Shown here piece by piece: positions 1 through 5,481 of a stretch of DNA of 9,213 nucleotides; positions within the stretch are counted from its first letter, which is position 1, and each line of letters begins with the position of its first letter. The stretch comes from Chloroflexota bacterium. GTDB taxonomy: Bacteria > Chloroflexota > Anaerolineae > Anaerolineales > Villigracilaceae. Position numbers and translations under genes: made by a program. Location: positions 1 to 9,213 of the forward strand of contig VGOX01000064.1 of the NCBI GenBank assembly GCA_016875755.1, in the 5' to 3' direction. The notes under the pieces were generated by a model that searched no databases, had not been told where the DNA came from, and worked only from the letters and a program-made list of their open reading frames with translations.

Positions 1-43
1 TCTAAAACCAGGTACGTTCTGGTCAAGACCGACCGACTGCCGA
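1..43 (+). promoter_or_regulatory. 3' half of a GEMM-I type riboswitch aptamer (first of a tandem pair, cut by window edge)
   Basis: The window opens with TCTAAA, then a 5-bp stem ACCAG/CTGGT (7-11 with 19-23, loop 12-18), then CAAGACCGACCGACTGCCGA at 24-43. This is the order of the P3 helix and 3' strand in GEMM-I aptamers, whose 3' end usually reads like GCCAGGTTGCCG. The segment 24-43 matches the same part of the complete aptamer at 110-129 in 15 of 20 positions without gaps. The 5' half, with the GNRA-capped P2 helix and the ACGCAAAG strand, would lie upstream of the window. GEMM-I RNAs bind cyclic di-GMP, or cGAMP in some variants. Assignment is by recalled consensus and by similarity to the second copy. 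Confidence 0.6.
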
Positions 44-131
44 AACGCAAAATCAGGGAAACCTGATGACGCAAAGTCATGGGTCTACGGTCATCTTATT
101 GTTTGTGACCACGATTGCCAGACTGCCGAAG
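44..131 (+). promoter_or_regulatory. GEMM-I (cyclic-dinucleotide) riboswitch aptamer, complete second copy
   Basis: The GEMM-I landmarks appear in order. ACGCAAA is at 45-51. Next is a perfect 6-bp P2 helix, ATCAGG/CCTGAT (52-57 with 62-67), closed by a GAAA tetraloop at 58-61. The hallmark GACGCAAAG strand is at 68-76, then GGGTCTACGG. A P3 helix GGTCA/TGACC pairs 89-93 with 106-110, and the 3' element CACGATTGCCAGACTGCCGA is at 110-129. In this class the tetraloop docks into P3 and a cyclic dinucleotide sits at the three-helix junction. It lies in sense orientation just upstream of ruvB. The base corresponding to G20 of the V. cholerae Vc2 aptamer appears to be C46, so the ligand should not be assumed. 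P1 could not be drawn with confidence by eye. Confidence 0.8.
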
Positions 132-134
132 AGC

Positions 135-183
135 AAACCTTTTTGCAGGGATGACCGAACTCTGGGTCATCCCTGCTTGGTTT
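135..183 (+). terminator. Terminator-like hairpin, probable expression platform of the riboswitch
   Basis: GCAGGGATGACC (145-156) and GGTCATCCCTGC (165-176) form a perfect 12-bp stem with an 8-nt loop. An outer AAACC/GGTTT stem (135-139 with 179-183) can stack beyond a T-rich internal loop. The hairpin starts a few bases after the aptamer ends, where transcription-terminating platforms of GEMM RNAs usually lie. The 3' tail TTGGTTT is only a moderate U-tract, so intrinsic termination is plausible but not certain. Confidence 0.55.
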
Positions 184-197
184 AATCGCCTCATACT

Positions 198-218
198 CCG
201 CCGAAAGTTGTTCGGCGG
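198..218 (+). other. GC-rich hairpin just before ruvB
   Basis: CCGCCGAA (198-205) and TTCGGCGG (211-218) form a perfect 8-bp stem with loop AGTTG. It is followed by TTTATG, too short a T-run for a good terminator. The 3' arm is also complementary to CTGCCGAA at the ends of both aptamers (37-44 and 123-130; 8 bp with one G-U pair). It could therefore take part in a structural switch or hide upstream start signals. Confidence 0.5.
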
Positions 219-226
219 TTTATGGG

Positions 227-232
227 TATAAT
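227..232 (+). promoter_or_regulatory. Candidate -10 box (TATAAT) for ruvB
   Basis: A perfect TATAAT ends 7 bases before the ATG at 240, so transcription would start at or beside the start codon and give a leaderless mRNA. No convincing -35 hexamer is seen at 16-18 bp spacing; TTGTTC at 208-213 is too close. The match could be chance, but the absence of a Shine-Dalgarno sequence before either ruvB ATG fits a leaderless start. Confidence 0.4.
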
Positions 233-239
233 CTCCCTT

Positions 240-1289
240 ATGGCAAAATCAACTTCCCGCCCTCCTTCGACAAGCTCAGGACGAGCCTTGGACCCCGAAT
301 CCAAGCCTGATGACCGTGTGGATCATGCCCTGCGTCCGCAGAAACTGGCGGATATTATTGGGCAGGATCAGGTCAAGGAGAACCTGTCCATTTTGATCGA
401 TGCGGCGAAGCACCGCAGTGAAGCGTTGGATCACGTCCTGTTTTATGGGCCGCCTGGGTTGGGCAAGACGACACTGGCGCATGTGTTGGGCAATGAAATG
501 GGAGTCAATGTCAAGGTGACGGCGGGTCCTGCCATTGAGCGTGCAGGTGACCTGGCTGCCATCCTCACCAATCTTCGCGCAGGGGATGTCATCTTTATTG
601 ACGAAATCCATCGTCTCGGGCGGGCAGTAGAAGAAGTACTCTACCCCGCCATGGAAGATTTTTCACTGGACATTGTCATTGGCAAGGGGCCGTCGGCTCG
701 TTCCATCCGTCTGAAGCTGCCGAAGTTCACTGTGGTTGGCGCGACGACACGTTTGGCGTTGGTGACTGCTCCATTGCGCGCACGTTTTGGCGCGGTGTAT
801 CGTTTGGATTATTACGATATTGAAGCGATGAGAAATATTGTTCATCGTGCTGCGGCGATGTTGAAAGTGACCGCCGATGAATCAGGTATCGGCGAGGTGG
901 CGAGGCGCGCGCGTGGGACTCCGCGTATCGCGTTGCGGCTTTTACGTCGCGTGCGGGATTTCGCTCAAGTCCGTGCGGATGGGACGATCACGCAAAAGGT
1001 TGCAAAAGAAGCGTTGGATTTGCTGCAGGTAGATCCGCTCGGTTTGGATGATGTCGATCGCCGCGTGCTTAAGACCATCATCGAAAAATATGGCGGTGGA
1101 CCTGTCGGCTTGAACACGATTGCCGCGTCCATCAGCGAAGAGCAGGATACGATCATGGACGTGGTTGAACCGTATCTGTTGCAGCTCGGTTTTCTGGATC
1201 GGACTCCGCAGGGGCGCGTGGCGACGAAATCTGCGTATGAGCATTTGGGGTATCAATACACGGAGGAAGGGCAGCCGAGACTGTTATAG
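240..1289 (+). CDS. ruvB: Holliday junction branch migration DNA helicase RuvB
   Basis: RuvB is the hexameric AAA+ motor that, with RuvA, drives branch migration of Holliday junctions in recombination and repair. The 349-residue product has Walker A GPPGLGKT at 70-77, Walker B with DEIH at 121-124, sensor GATTR at 167-171, an arginine-finger-like PLRARFG near 178-184, and a C-terminal winged helix ending GFLDRTPQGR. Length is normal apart from a low-complexity N-terminus that contains a repeat-derived segment (RPPSTSSGRA, residues 8-17). I chose ATG 240 over the in-frame ATG 222. The latter abuts a hairpin, lies within five bases of the TATAAT box, and would add only MGIISL. Neither start has a Shine-Dalgarno sequence. 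ruvA and ruvC are not in the window. Upstream lies a tandem GEMM riboswitch, so readthrough control by a cyclic dinucleotide is possible. Confidence 0.95.
   Translation: MAKSTSRPPSTSSGRALDPESKPDDRVDHALRPQKLADIIGQDQVKENLSILIDAAKHRSEALDHVLFYGPPGLGKTTLAHVLGNEMGVNVKVTAGPAIERAGDLAAILTNLRAGDVIFIDEIHRLGRAVEEVLYPAMEDFSLDIVIGKGPSARSIRLKLPKFTVVGATTRLALVTAPLRARFGAVYRLDYYDIEAMRNIVHRAAAMLKVTADESGIGEVARRARGTPRIALRLLRRVRDFAQVRADGTITQKVAKEALDLLQVDPLGLDDVDRRVLKTIIEKYGGGPVGLNTIAASISEEQDTIMDVVEPYLLQLGFLDRTPQGRVATKSAYEHLGYQYTEEGQPRLL
264..280 (+). repeat. Dispersed short repeat CCTTCGACAAGCTCAGG inside the 5' end of ruvB
   Basis: This 17-base motif is one I recall as a short dispersed repeat in many bacterial and metagenomic genomes, usually between genes. 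Here it is read in frame as part of PSTSSGRA in the non-conserved N-terminal tail of RuvB, before the conserved domain begins near residue 31. No second copy is present in the window, so its repeat status rests on recall. Confidence 0.5.
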
Positions 1290-1340
1290 ACGATGGACAG
1301 CAGACCGTGGACCGTTTTCTGTGGTCTGCCGTCCATTGTC
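1289..1340 (+). repeat. Imperfect inverted repeat between ruvB and the DUF2905 gene
   Basis: GACGATGGACAGCAGACC (1289-1306) pairs with GGTCTGCCGTCCATTGTC (1323-1340). The 18-position stem has one A-C mismatch and one G-T wobble around a 16-nt loop. The tract is built of GACC/GGAC-type words and continues into TATGGTCT at 1341-1348. No T-run follows, so it is not a standard terminator. It looks like a small repeat element lodged in an operon junction, and its transcript would form a strong hairpin just before the next start codon. Confidence 0.6.
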
Positions 1341-1354
1341 TATGGTCTGAGAGT

Positions 1355-1582
1355 ATGGAAACCTTTGCCCGTTATCTCATGCTTGGCGGAATGATTCTCT
1401 TCCTCATTGGTGGAGGGGTGTATCTTGCTGCGAAGTTTGGCATCCCGCTGGGGCGTTTGCCCGGGGACATTCGCATTGAAGGGGAAAATGGTTCGTTCTA
1501 TTTTCCATTGGCGAGTTCGATCTTGATTTCCATTCTCCTAACGATTTTGCTTAATCTCATTTCTCGCTTTTTACAAAAATAA
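1355..1582 (+). CDS. DUF2905 family small membrane protein
   Basis: This 75-residue protein has two hydrophobic segments, at about residues 7-26 and 50-71. They flank the short conserved stretch LGRLPGDIRIEGENGSFYFP (about 32-51), the recognisable core of the DUF2905 family. It is probably a two-pass inner-membrane protein; its biochemical role is unknown. ATG 1355 is chosen because the methionine start aligns with family members. An upstream in-frame ATG at 1307 would translate the inverted repeat. No clear Shine-Dalgarno sequence is present. It sits between ruvB and queA, 65 bp after the former and 3 bp before the latter, a linkage I recall in other bacteria, so co-transcription is likely. 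Confidence 0.88.
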   Translation: METFARYLMLGGMILFLIGGGVYLAAKFGIPLGRLPGDIRIEGENGSFYFPLASSILISILLTILLNLISRFLQK

Positions 1583-1585
1583 AAA

Positions 1586-2629
1586 ATGAAAACCTCCGAC
1601 TTCGACTACCATCTTCCTGAATCTTCCATCGCGCAGACTCCTGCAGAGCCGCGCGATTCTTCGCGTTTGCTTGTTTTGCATCGTTCCACTGGTGGCTTGG
1701 AGCATAAGGTCTTTCGTGATATCAAGTCCTATTTCAAAGCGGGGGACCTGCTGGTTCTGAATCAAACGCGGGTGATCCCTGCCCGCATCTTTGCCAAAAA
1801 AGAGACAGGCGGCAAGGTGGAACTTCTTTTACTCCGCCGCCGTGACGTGTTGACATGGGATGCCTTGGTGGGCGGCAAAGGCTTGCGTGTAGGCAAGAAG
1901 ATATTCATCGAGGTTGATGAAATTGCTTCGAAAGTTGAAGCAGAAATTATTGAGATATTGGACGGCTCGGAACGACTCGTGAAATTCTCCGAACCCATCG
2001 AGCCGTATTTTTCGAAGGTTGGCCATATTCCCCTGCCGCCGTACATCCACGAAAAGTTGAGTGACCCCGAGCGGTATCAAACTGTCTTCTCAAAGGAGAT
2101 GGGTTCTGCCGCCGCTCCCACAGCGGGACTGCACTTTACACCGCAATTGATGGATGAGATTCAGGCATTGGGTGTAAGGATTGCCTACGTCACGTTGCAT
2201 GTAGGCTTGGATACTTTTGCGCCTGTGACCGAAGAAAACCCTGAGGAGCATAAGATTCACACCGAATGGTGTGAACTTCCGCAGGAAACTGCTGATGCGA
2301 TCAGCGAAACAAAACGGAATGGGGGACGGGTGATCGCGGTCGGGACGACAAGCGTACGGACGTTGGAGAGTGCAGCTTCTCAGACCGTGGGCGGTGGACG
2401 CCAGACCGCAGTCACACAATTTATGGGCGCGACATCTATCTACATCCTGCCTGGTTACCAGTTCAAAGCCGTGGATGCAATGATCACGAATTTTCATTTA
2501 CCCAAATCCACGCTCATTATGCTGGTCAGCGCCTTTGCGGATCGCGAGAAGATTTTGTCCGCATATGAGACGGCGATAAAAGAGGGCTATCGTTTTTATT
2601 CCTTTGGGGATGCAATGTTTATTTATTAA
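1586..2629 (+). CDS. queA: S-adenosylmethionine:tRNA ribosyltransferase-isomerase QueA
   Basis: QueA transfers and isomerises the ribosyl part of S-adenosylmethionine onto 7-aminomethyl-7-deazaguanine in tRNA, making epoxyqueuosine in the wobble position. The 347-residue product shows the N-terminal DFDYHLP...IAQTP...RDSSRLL block (5-29), GSAAAPTAGLHFTP (173-186), LHVGLDTF (204-211), GTTSVRTLESA (253-263) and TNFHLPKSTLIMLVSAF (301-317) near the C-terminus. Length is typical. The start lies 3 bp after the DUF2905 stop, without a visible Shine-Dalgarno sequence, suggesting translational coupling. Residues 265-276 (SQTVGGGRQTAV) fill a variable loop and come from DNA sharing CAGACCGTGG with the 1289-1340 repeat. 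tgt and other queuosine genes are not in the window. Confidence 0.95.
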   Translation: MKTSDFDYHLPESSIAQTPAEPRDSSRLLVLHRSTGGLEHKVFRDIKSYFKAGDLLVLNQTRVIPARIFAKKETGGKVELLLLRRRDVLTWDALVGGKGLRVGKKIFIEVDEIASKVEAEIIEILDGSERLVKFSEPIEPYFSKVGHIPLPPYIHEKLSDPERYQTVFSKEMGSAAAPTAGLHFTPQLMDEIQALGVRIAYVTLHVGLDTFAPVTEENPEEHKIHTEWCELPQETADAISETKRNGGRVIAVGTTSVRTLESAASQTVGGGRQTAVTQFMGATSIYILPGYQFKAVDAMITNFHLPKSTLIMLVSAFADREKILSAYETAIKEGYRFYSFGDAMFIY

Positions 2630-2705
2630 GTGTCAGGTGCGAGGTTTCAGGTGTCAGGTAAAATTAGTGAAAACCTGATACGTGACACTGGAACACATGA
2701 CACTT
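2628..2705 (+). repeat. Palindromic repeat tract at the queA / uracil-DNA glycosylase junction
   Basis: GTGTCAGGT occurs directly repeated at 2630-2638 and 2651-2659. The outer ends AAGTGTCA (2628-2635) and TGACACTT (2698-2705) are perfect inverted copies. TCAGGT (2654-2659) pairs with ACCTGA (2673-2678). The whole tract is an imperfect palindrome that fills the intergenic gap. It overlaps the last codon of queA and the first codons of the following gene, so the glycosylase start lies inside it. There is no T-run after the stem. Confidence 0.55.
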
Positions 2706-3365
2706 ACTCCTCTCGAACGATTGAACAACGAAATAATAAAATGCCGCAAATGTCCGCGGTTGGTGGCGTGGCGCGAGGAAGTGGCGCAGGTCAAGCGCAA
2801 GGCGTACAAAGACCATGAGTATTGGGGCAAACCTGTCCCTGGGTTTGGTGACGCAAATGCGTGGGTGCTGGTCGTATGGCTTGCTCCCGGCGCGCATGGC
2901 TCCAACCGCACAGGGCGTCAATTCACGGGCGATGCCTCGGGGGATTTTTTATTCCCAGCGTTGCACCGCGCTGGGTTCGCGAACCAGCCTCAGTCGGAGT
3001 CGCGAAGCGATGGTCTTCTCCTTAAGAATATGTACATCACAGCGTCGGGGCGTTGCGCTCCGCCCGATAACAAACCATCCAACGAAGAGTTGAGTAATTG
3101 CCAGCCGTTTCTGGAACGTGAATTGGAGATCATTGACCCGCGGGTGATCGTTTGCCTCGGGCGGATTGCCTTTGAGAGAATTCTGAAAATATATTCCGAA
3201 AAAAAATCGGTATATAAATTCGCGCACGGCGCGTCTTATCAACTGACAAATGGGAAATGGCTGTTGTGTTCGTATCATCCCAGCCAGCAAAATACCTCGA
3301 CCAAAAAGCTGACCCCGAAGATGTTCGCTGAAATTTGGGCAAAGGCAAATCAACTCGCAGAATAG
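2697..3365 (+). CDS. Uracil-DNA glycosylase, family 5 (UdgB) type
   Basis: This enzyme class removes uracil and some other deaminated bases from DNA to start base-excision repair. The 222-residue product has CRKC at 16-19 plus Cys120 (GRCAPP) and Cys135 (SNCQPF), the spacing of the four cysteines that hold a 4Fe-4S cluster in family 4/5 enzymes. Motif 1 is LAPGAHGSNRTGRQFTGD (62-79), which lacks the acidic or amide residue of other families and points to family 5. The C-terminal motif is HPSQQNTS (194-201). Residue 61 is Trp where I expect Gly (GLAP), a one-base change from GGG. ATG 2697 is preferred; GTG 2682 is an in-frame alternative inside the repeat. No Shine-Dalgarno sequence is visible. 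It follows queA after 67 bp. Confidence 0.9.
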   Translation: MTLTPLERLNNEIIKCRKCPRLVAWREEVAQVKRKAYKDHEYWGKPVPGFGDANAWVLVVWLAPGAHGSNRTGRQFTGDASGDFLFPALHRAGFANQPQSESRSDGLLLKNMYITASGRCAPPDNKPSNEELSNCQPFLERELEIIDPRVIVCLGRIAFERILKIYSEKKSVYKFAHGASYQLTNGKWLLCSYHPSQQNTSTKKLTPKMFAEIWAKANQLAE

Positions 3366-3375
3366 GATTCGCTTT

Positions 3376-4122
3376 GTGAAAAAAATAAATTGGAAGTTAG
3401 CAGCGGCGGCTTTGGCTCTCGCTCTGATATTGTCTGCCGCGGCGTTTGTGATCTGGGCAAGCGACGCTTCGCCCGCCTCCGAAGTTGCCCTGCAAGCCCT
3501 GGCATCTGACTCGCTGGTGAATGTGGATGTGCAGGATGACTGGGTCGTATTTTCACCCGCTGATAATTCACAGCCCAAAAATGGCTTTGTGTTTTACCCC
3601 GGCGGCAAAGTGGATTTTCGCGCTTATGCGCCTGCGCTGCGCAAGATCGCTGCGCAGGGATATCTTGTTGCAGTAGTGCCTGTGTCGTTGAATTTGGCGT
3701 TCTTTGATGTGAATGCCGCAACGCGTGTGCAGTCGGCATACCCTGAAATTGAAAACTGGTTCGTCGGGGGACATTCCCTCGGCGGAGTGGCGGCTTCGTT
3801 GTTCGCCGCGGATAATGCGTTCGTGCAGGGTGTTGTATTCTGGGCATCGTATCCCGCAGATGATGCGCTGAAGGTGAAAGACATTTCAGCGGTTTCGATC
3901 TACGGCACAAATGATGGTCTTGCCACTGAAGAGAAATTGAACGACTCCCGTGCTTTGCTTCCTGACGATGCGAAATTCGTCGCCATTGAAGGCGGTAACC
4001 ATGCCCAGTTTGGCGCATACGGTTTTCAGGAAGGCGATAACGAAGCATTTATCTCGGCAGAAGAGCAATGGGAGCAAGCCGCCGATGCGACTGTGAATTT
4101 CTTTGTCGAAATAACACGCTAA
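3376..4122 (+). CDS. Membrane-anchored or exported alpha/beta hydrolase (dienelactone-hydrolase-like fold)
   Basis: The 248-residue product starts with a basic KKINWK and a hydrophobic segment at about 8-27, a signal peptide or membrane anchor that puts the catalytic domain outside the cytoplasmic membrane. The core is a compact alpha/beta hydrolase: FVFYPGGKVDF (oxyanion-side loop, 71-81), nucleophile elbow GGHSLGG with Ser134, probable acid Asp180 in YGTNDG, and His209 in GGNHAQFG. This set and length suit the short PF12695-like hydrolases. The substrate cannot be told from sequence. The start is GTG 3376, with AGGA at 3364-3367 overlapping the preceding stop codon and eight bases of spacing, which suggests coupling to the glycosylase gene. 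Confidence 0.85.
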   Translation: MKKINWKLAAAALALALILSAAAFVIWASDASPASEVALQALASDSLVNVDVQDDWVVFSPADNSQPKNGFVFYPGGKVDFRAYAPALRKIAAQGYLVAVVPVSLNLAFFDVNAATRVQSAYPEIENWFVGGHSLGGVAASLFAADNAFVQGVVFWASYPADDALKVKDISAVSIYGTNDGLATEEKLNDSRALLPDDAKFVAIEGGNHAQFGAYGFQEGDNEAFISAEEQWEQAADATVNFFVEITR

Positions 4123-4151
4123 ACAGACGCTTGATCGTTCATCTTCCAACA

Positions 4152-5123
4152 ATGAAAAACTGGAAAAAGACCATCTTCCTCTTTGTGATCTTTGCCTGTC
4201 TCACCATGGCGGTGGGACCATTCGTGGTTCCCGTGCCAGAGTTGGACGGTCTGGTGAGCGAGGAAGAATTTATTGACGCCGATAGCAAATTCATCGAGAT
4301 CAATGACGTTAATATCCACTATAAAGAAGCGGGAACAGGCGAGCGGATGTTCATCCTTTTGCACCCCTTTGGTGGAAGCACCTTCTCGTGGCGCGAGGTG
4401 ATGGATGATTTCGCTGCGATGGGACGTGTCATCGCCTATGACCGTCCAGCTTTTGGCATCTCAGAACGTCCCATGCCCGAAAATTGGTTGGAAAACCCCT
4501 ATGGCATGAAAGCCAATGTGGAAATTCTGCGCGGCTTGCTGGACGAATTCGGCGTGGAAAAAGCCGTGTTGGTCGGCAACTCAGCAGGCGGCGGATTGGC
4601 TGTGGCATTCGGGCTGGAATATCCAGAACGAGTCGAGGCGCTTCTGCTCGTGGACCCGGGCGTGGGTGGTGGGCGTGGACCGCAATTCCCAGCTTGGGCA
4701 TTGCCCCTCATGTGGACGCCGCAGATGCGGCACATCGGTCCATTGTTGATGCGTGATTATCAAGAACGCCTGCCTAATACCATCGAGCGTGAGTGGTATG
4801 ATGGAAGCAAGCTGACCGATGAAATTCGGCAGGAATATCTCAATTTGCTTCGAATCAAAAATTGGGATCGCGCCTTCTATGAACTTAATTTTGCGCCTGC
4901 CTACCCCGAATTGCGTCCGCTGCTCCCTACCCTGACCGTGCCAACCTATATCATCGCCGGGCAGGAAGACCGCCTTATCCGCTACTGGTATTTCGAAGCG
5001 ATCGCAAACGAAATTCCCAATGCGAAGTTGACACTCATCCCGCAATGCGGGCATGTGCCTCAGGAGGAATGTCCCGTAGAGTTTATGAAGGCAGCCAATC
5101 GTTATCTGATGGAGGTGGAATGA
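4152..5123 (+). CDS. Membrane-anchored or exported alpha/beta hydrolase (lipase/epoxide-hydrolase-like)
   Basis: The 323-residue product begins MKNWKK followed by a hydrophobic segment (about 7-28), a probable signal anchor. The rest is a full-length alpha/beta hydrolase: oxyanion-hole HPFGGS (71-76), DRPAFGISERP (97-107), nucleophile GNSAGG with Ser144, probable acid Asp273 in AGQEDRLI, and His301 in CGHVPQEE. A cap region lies between about 171 and 250. The family includes esterases, epoxide hydrolases and C-C hydrolases; the substrate is not predictable here. ATG 4152 is the first methionine that gives a normal signal sequence, although no Shine-Dalgarno sequence is seen. It is only distantly like the preceding hydrolase, so this is a pair of similar-fold enzymes and not a recent duplication. 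Its stop codon overlaps the next start. Confidence 0.88.
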   Translation: MKNWKKTIFLFVIFACLTMAVGPFVVPVPELDGLVSEEEFIDADSKFIEINDVNIHYKEAGTGERMFILLHPFGGSTFSWREVMDDFAAMGRVIAYDRPAFGISERPMPENWLENPYGMKANVEILRGLLDEFGVEKAVLVGNSAGGGLAVAFGLEYPERVEALLLVDPGVGGGRGPQFPAWALPLMWTPQMRHIGPLLMRDYQERLPNTIEREWYDGSKLTDEIRQEYLNLLRIKNWDRAFYELNFAPAYPELRPLLPTLTVPTYIIAGQEDRLIRYWYFEAIANEIPNAKLTLIPQCGHVPQEECPVEFMKAANRYLMEVE

Positions 5124-5479
5124 TGAAAATGAAAATATTCGTCCGCTCTTTTATTTTGTCCGCAAATCGCGATGCGCTGCATCTCGCCTATGATTATCAC
5201 TACTTCTGGCAAGGCGAGGAAAACCATCATATCTATCGCGGCTTCATGGCAAAGATCTGGTCACGCGGACGCGTCCCTGACCATGACAGCGCAAAATTAA
5301 TGAATGAAATACAATCGATGGGGATTTCACCCGAGGATATGCAGATATACGATGTCAGTAACTTGGTACATGCCGTGCAAGCCCTCTTTCACGGCATATG
5401 GAAAGTCCCTGCCGTACTGGTGGAAAATAAAAAAGCCCAAGGCGTCGAACCTTGCAAAAAACTACTGAGAACAATATAA
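5123..5479 (+). CDS. Small protein of unknown function, possible thioredoxin-like fold
   Basis: I do not recognise this 118-residue protein. It begins MKMKIFVRSF, has an aromatic and His-rich N-terminal half (LAYDYHYFWQGEENHHIYRG, about 20-39), and ends with AVQALFHGIWKVPAVLVENK...GVEPCKKLL. The strand followed by VPAVLV resembles the cis-proline segment of thioredoxin-fold proteins, and the ending faintly recalls the TIGR03757/DUF1525 group. There is no CxxC; the only cysteine is near the C-terminus. Start ATG 5123 overlaps the preceding TGA by one base and lies seven bases after GGAGG (5111-5115), the second-best ribosome site in the window. ATG 5120 is an alternative with four bases of spacing. 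It is 2 bp from the selenoprotein gene, so a shared redox role is possible but unproven. Confidence 0.7.
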   Translation: MKMKIFVRSFILSANRDALHLAYDYHYFWQGEENHHIYRGFMAKIWSRGRVPDHDSAKLMNEIQSMGISPEDMQIYDVSNLVHAVQALFHGIWKVPAVLVENKKAQGVEPCKKLLRTI

Positions 5480-5481
5480 CC

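Noticed and set aside
131..176. A third GEMM aptamer beginning at GAGCAAACC
   Set aside because: Only the GCAAACC start is similar; there is no GNRA-capped P2 and no GACGCAAAG strand, and the segment is explained by the terminator-like hairpin.
1289..1340. Intrinsic terminator after ruvB
   Set aside because: The stem is long, but no T-run follows and the downstream genes are closely packed on the same strand.
2949..4048. Antisense open frames of 209 and 232 codons across the glycosylase and first hydrolase
   Set aside because: Their low-complexity basic composition and lack of motifs mark them as shadows of the two + strand genes.
4429..5054. Several long open frames on both strands overlapping the second hydrolase
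   Set aside because: They lie opposite or out of frame with a well-supported alpha/beta hydrolase, show no family motifs, and arise from its codon bias.
5045..5122. An N-terminal extension of the 5123 gene starting at ATG 5045
   Set aside because: It would overlap the hydrolase gene by 79 bases; ATG 5123 sits behind GGAGG at good spacing and at the upstream stop codon.
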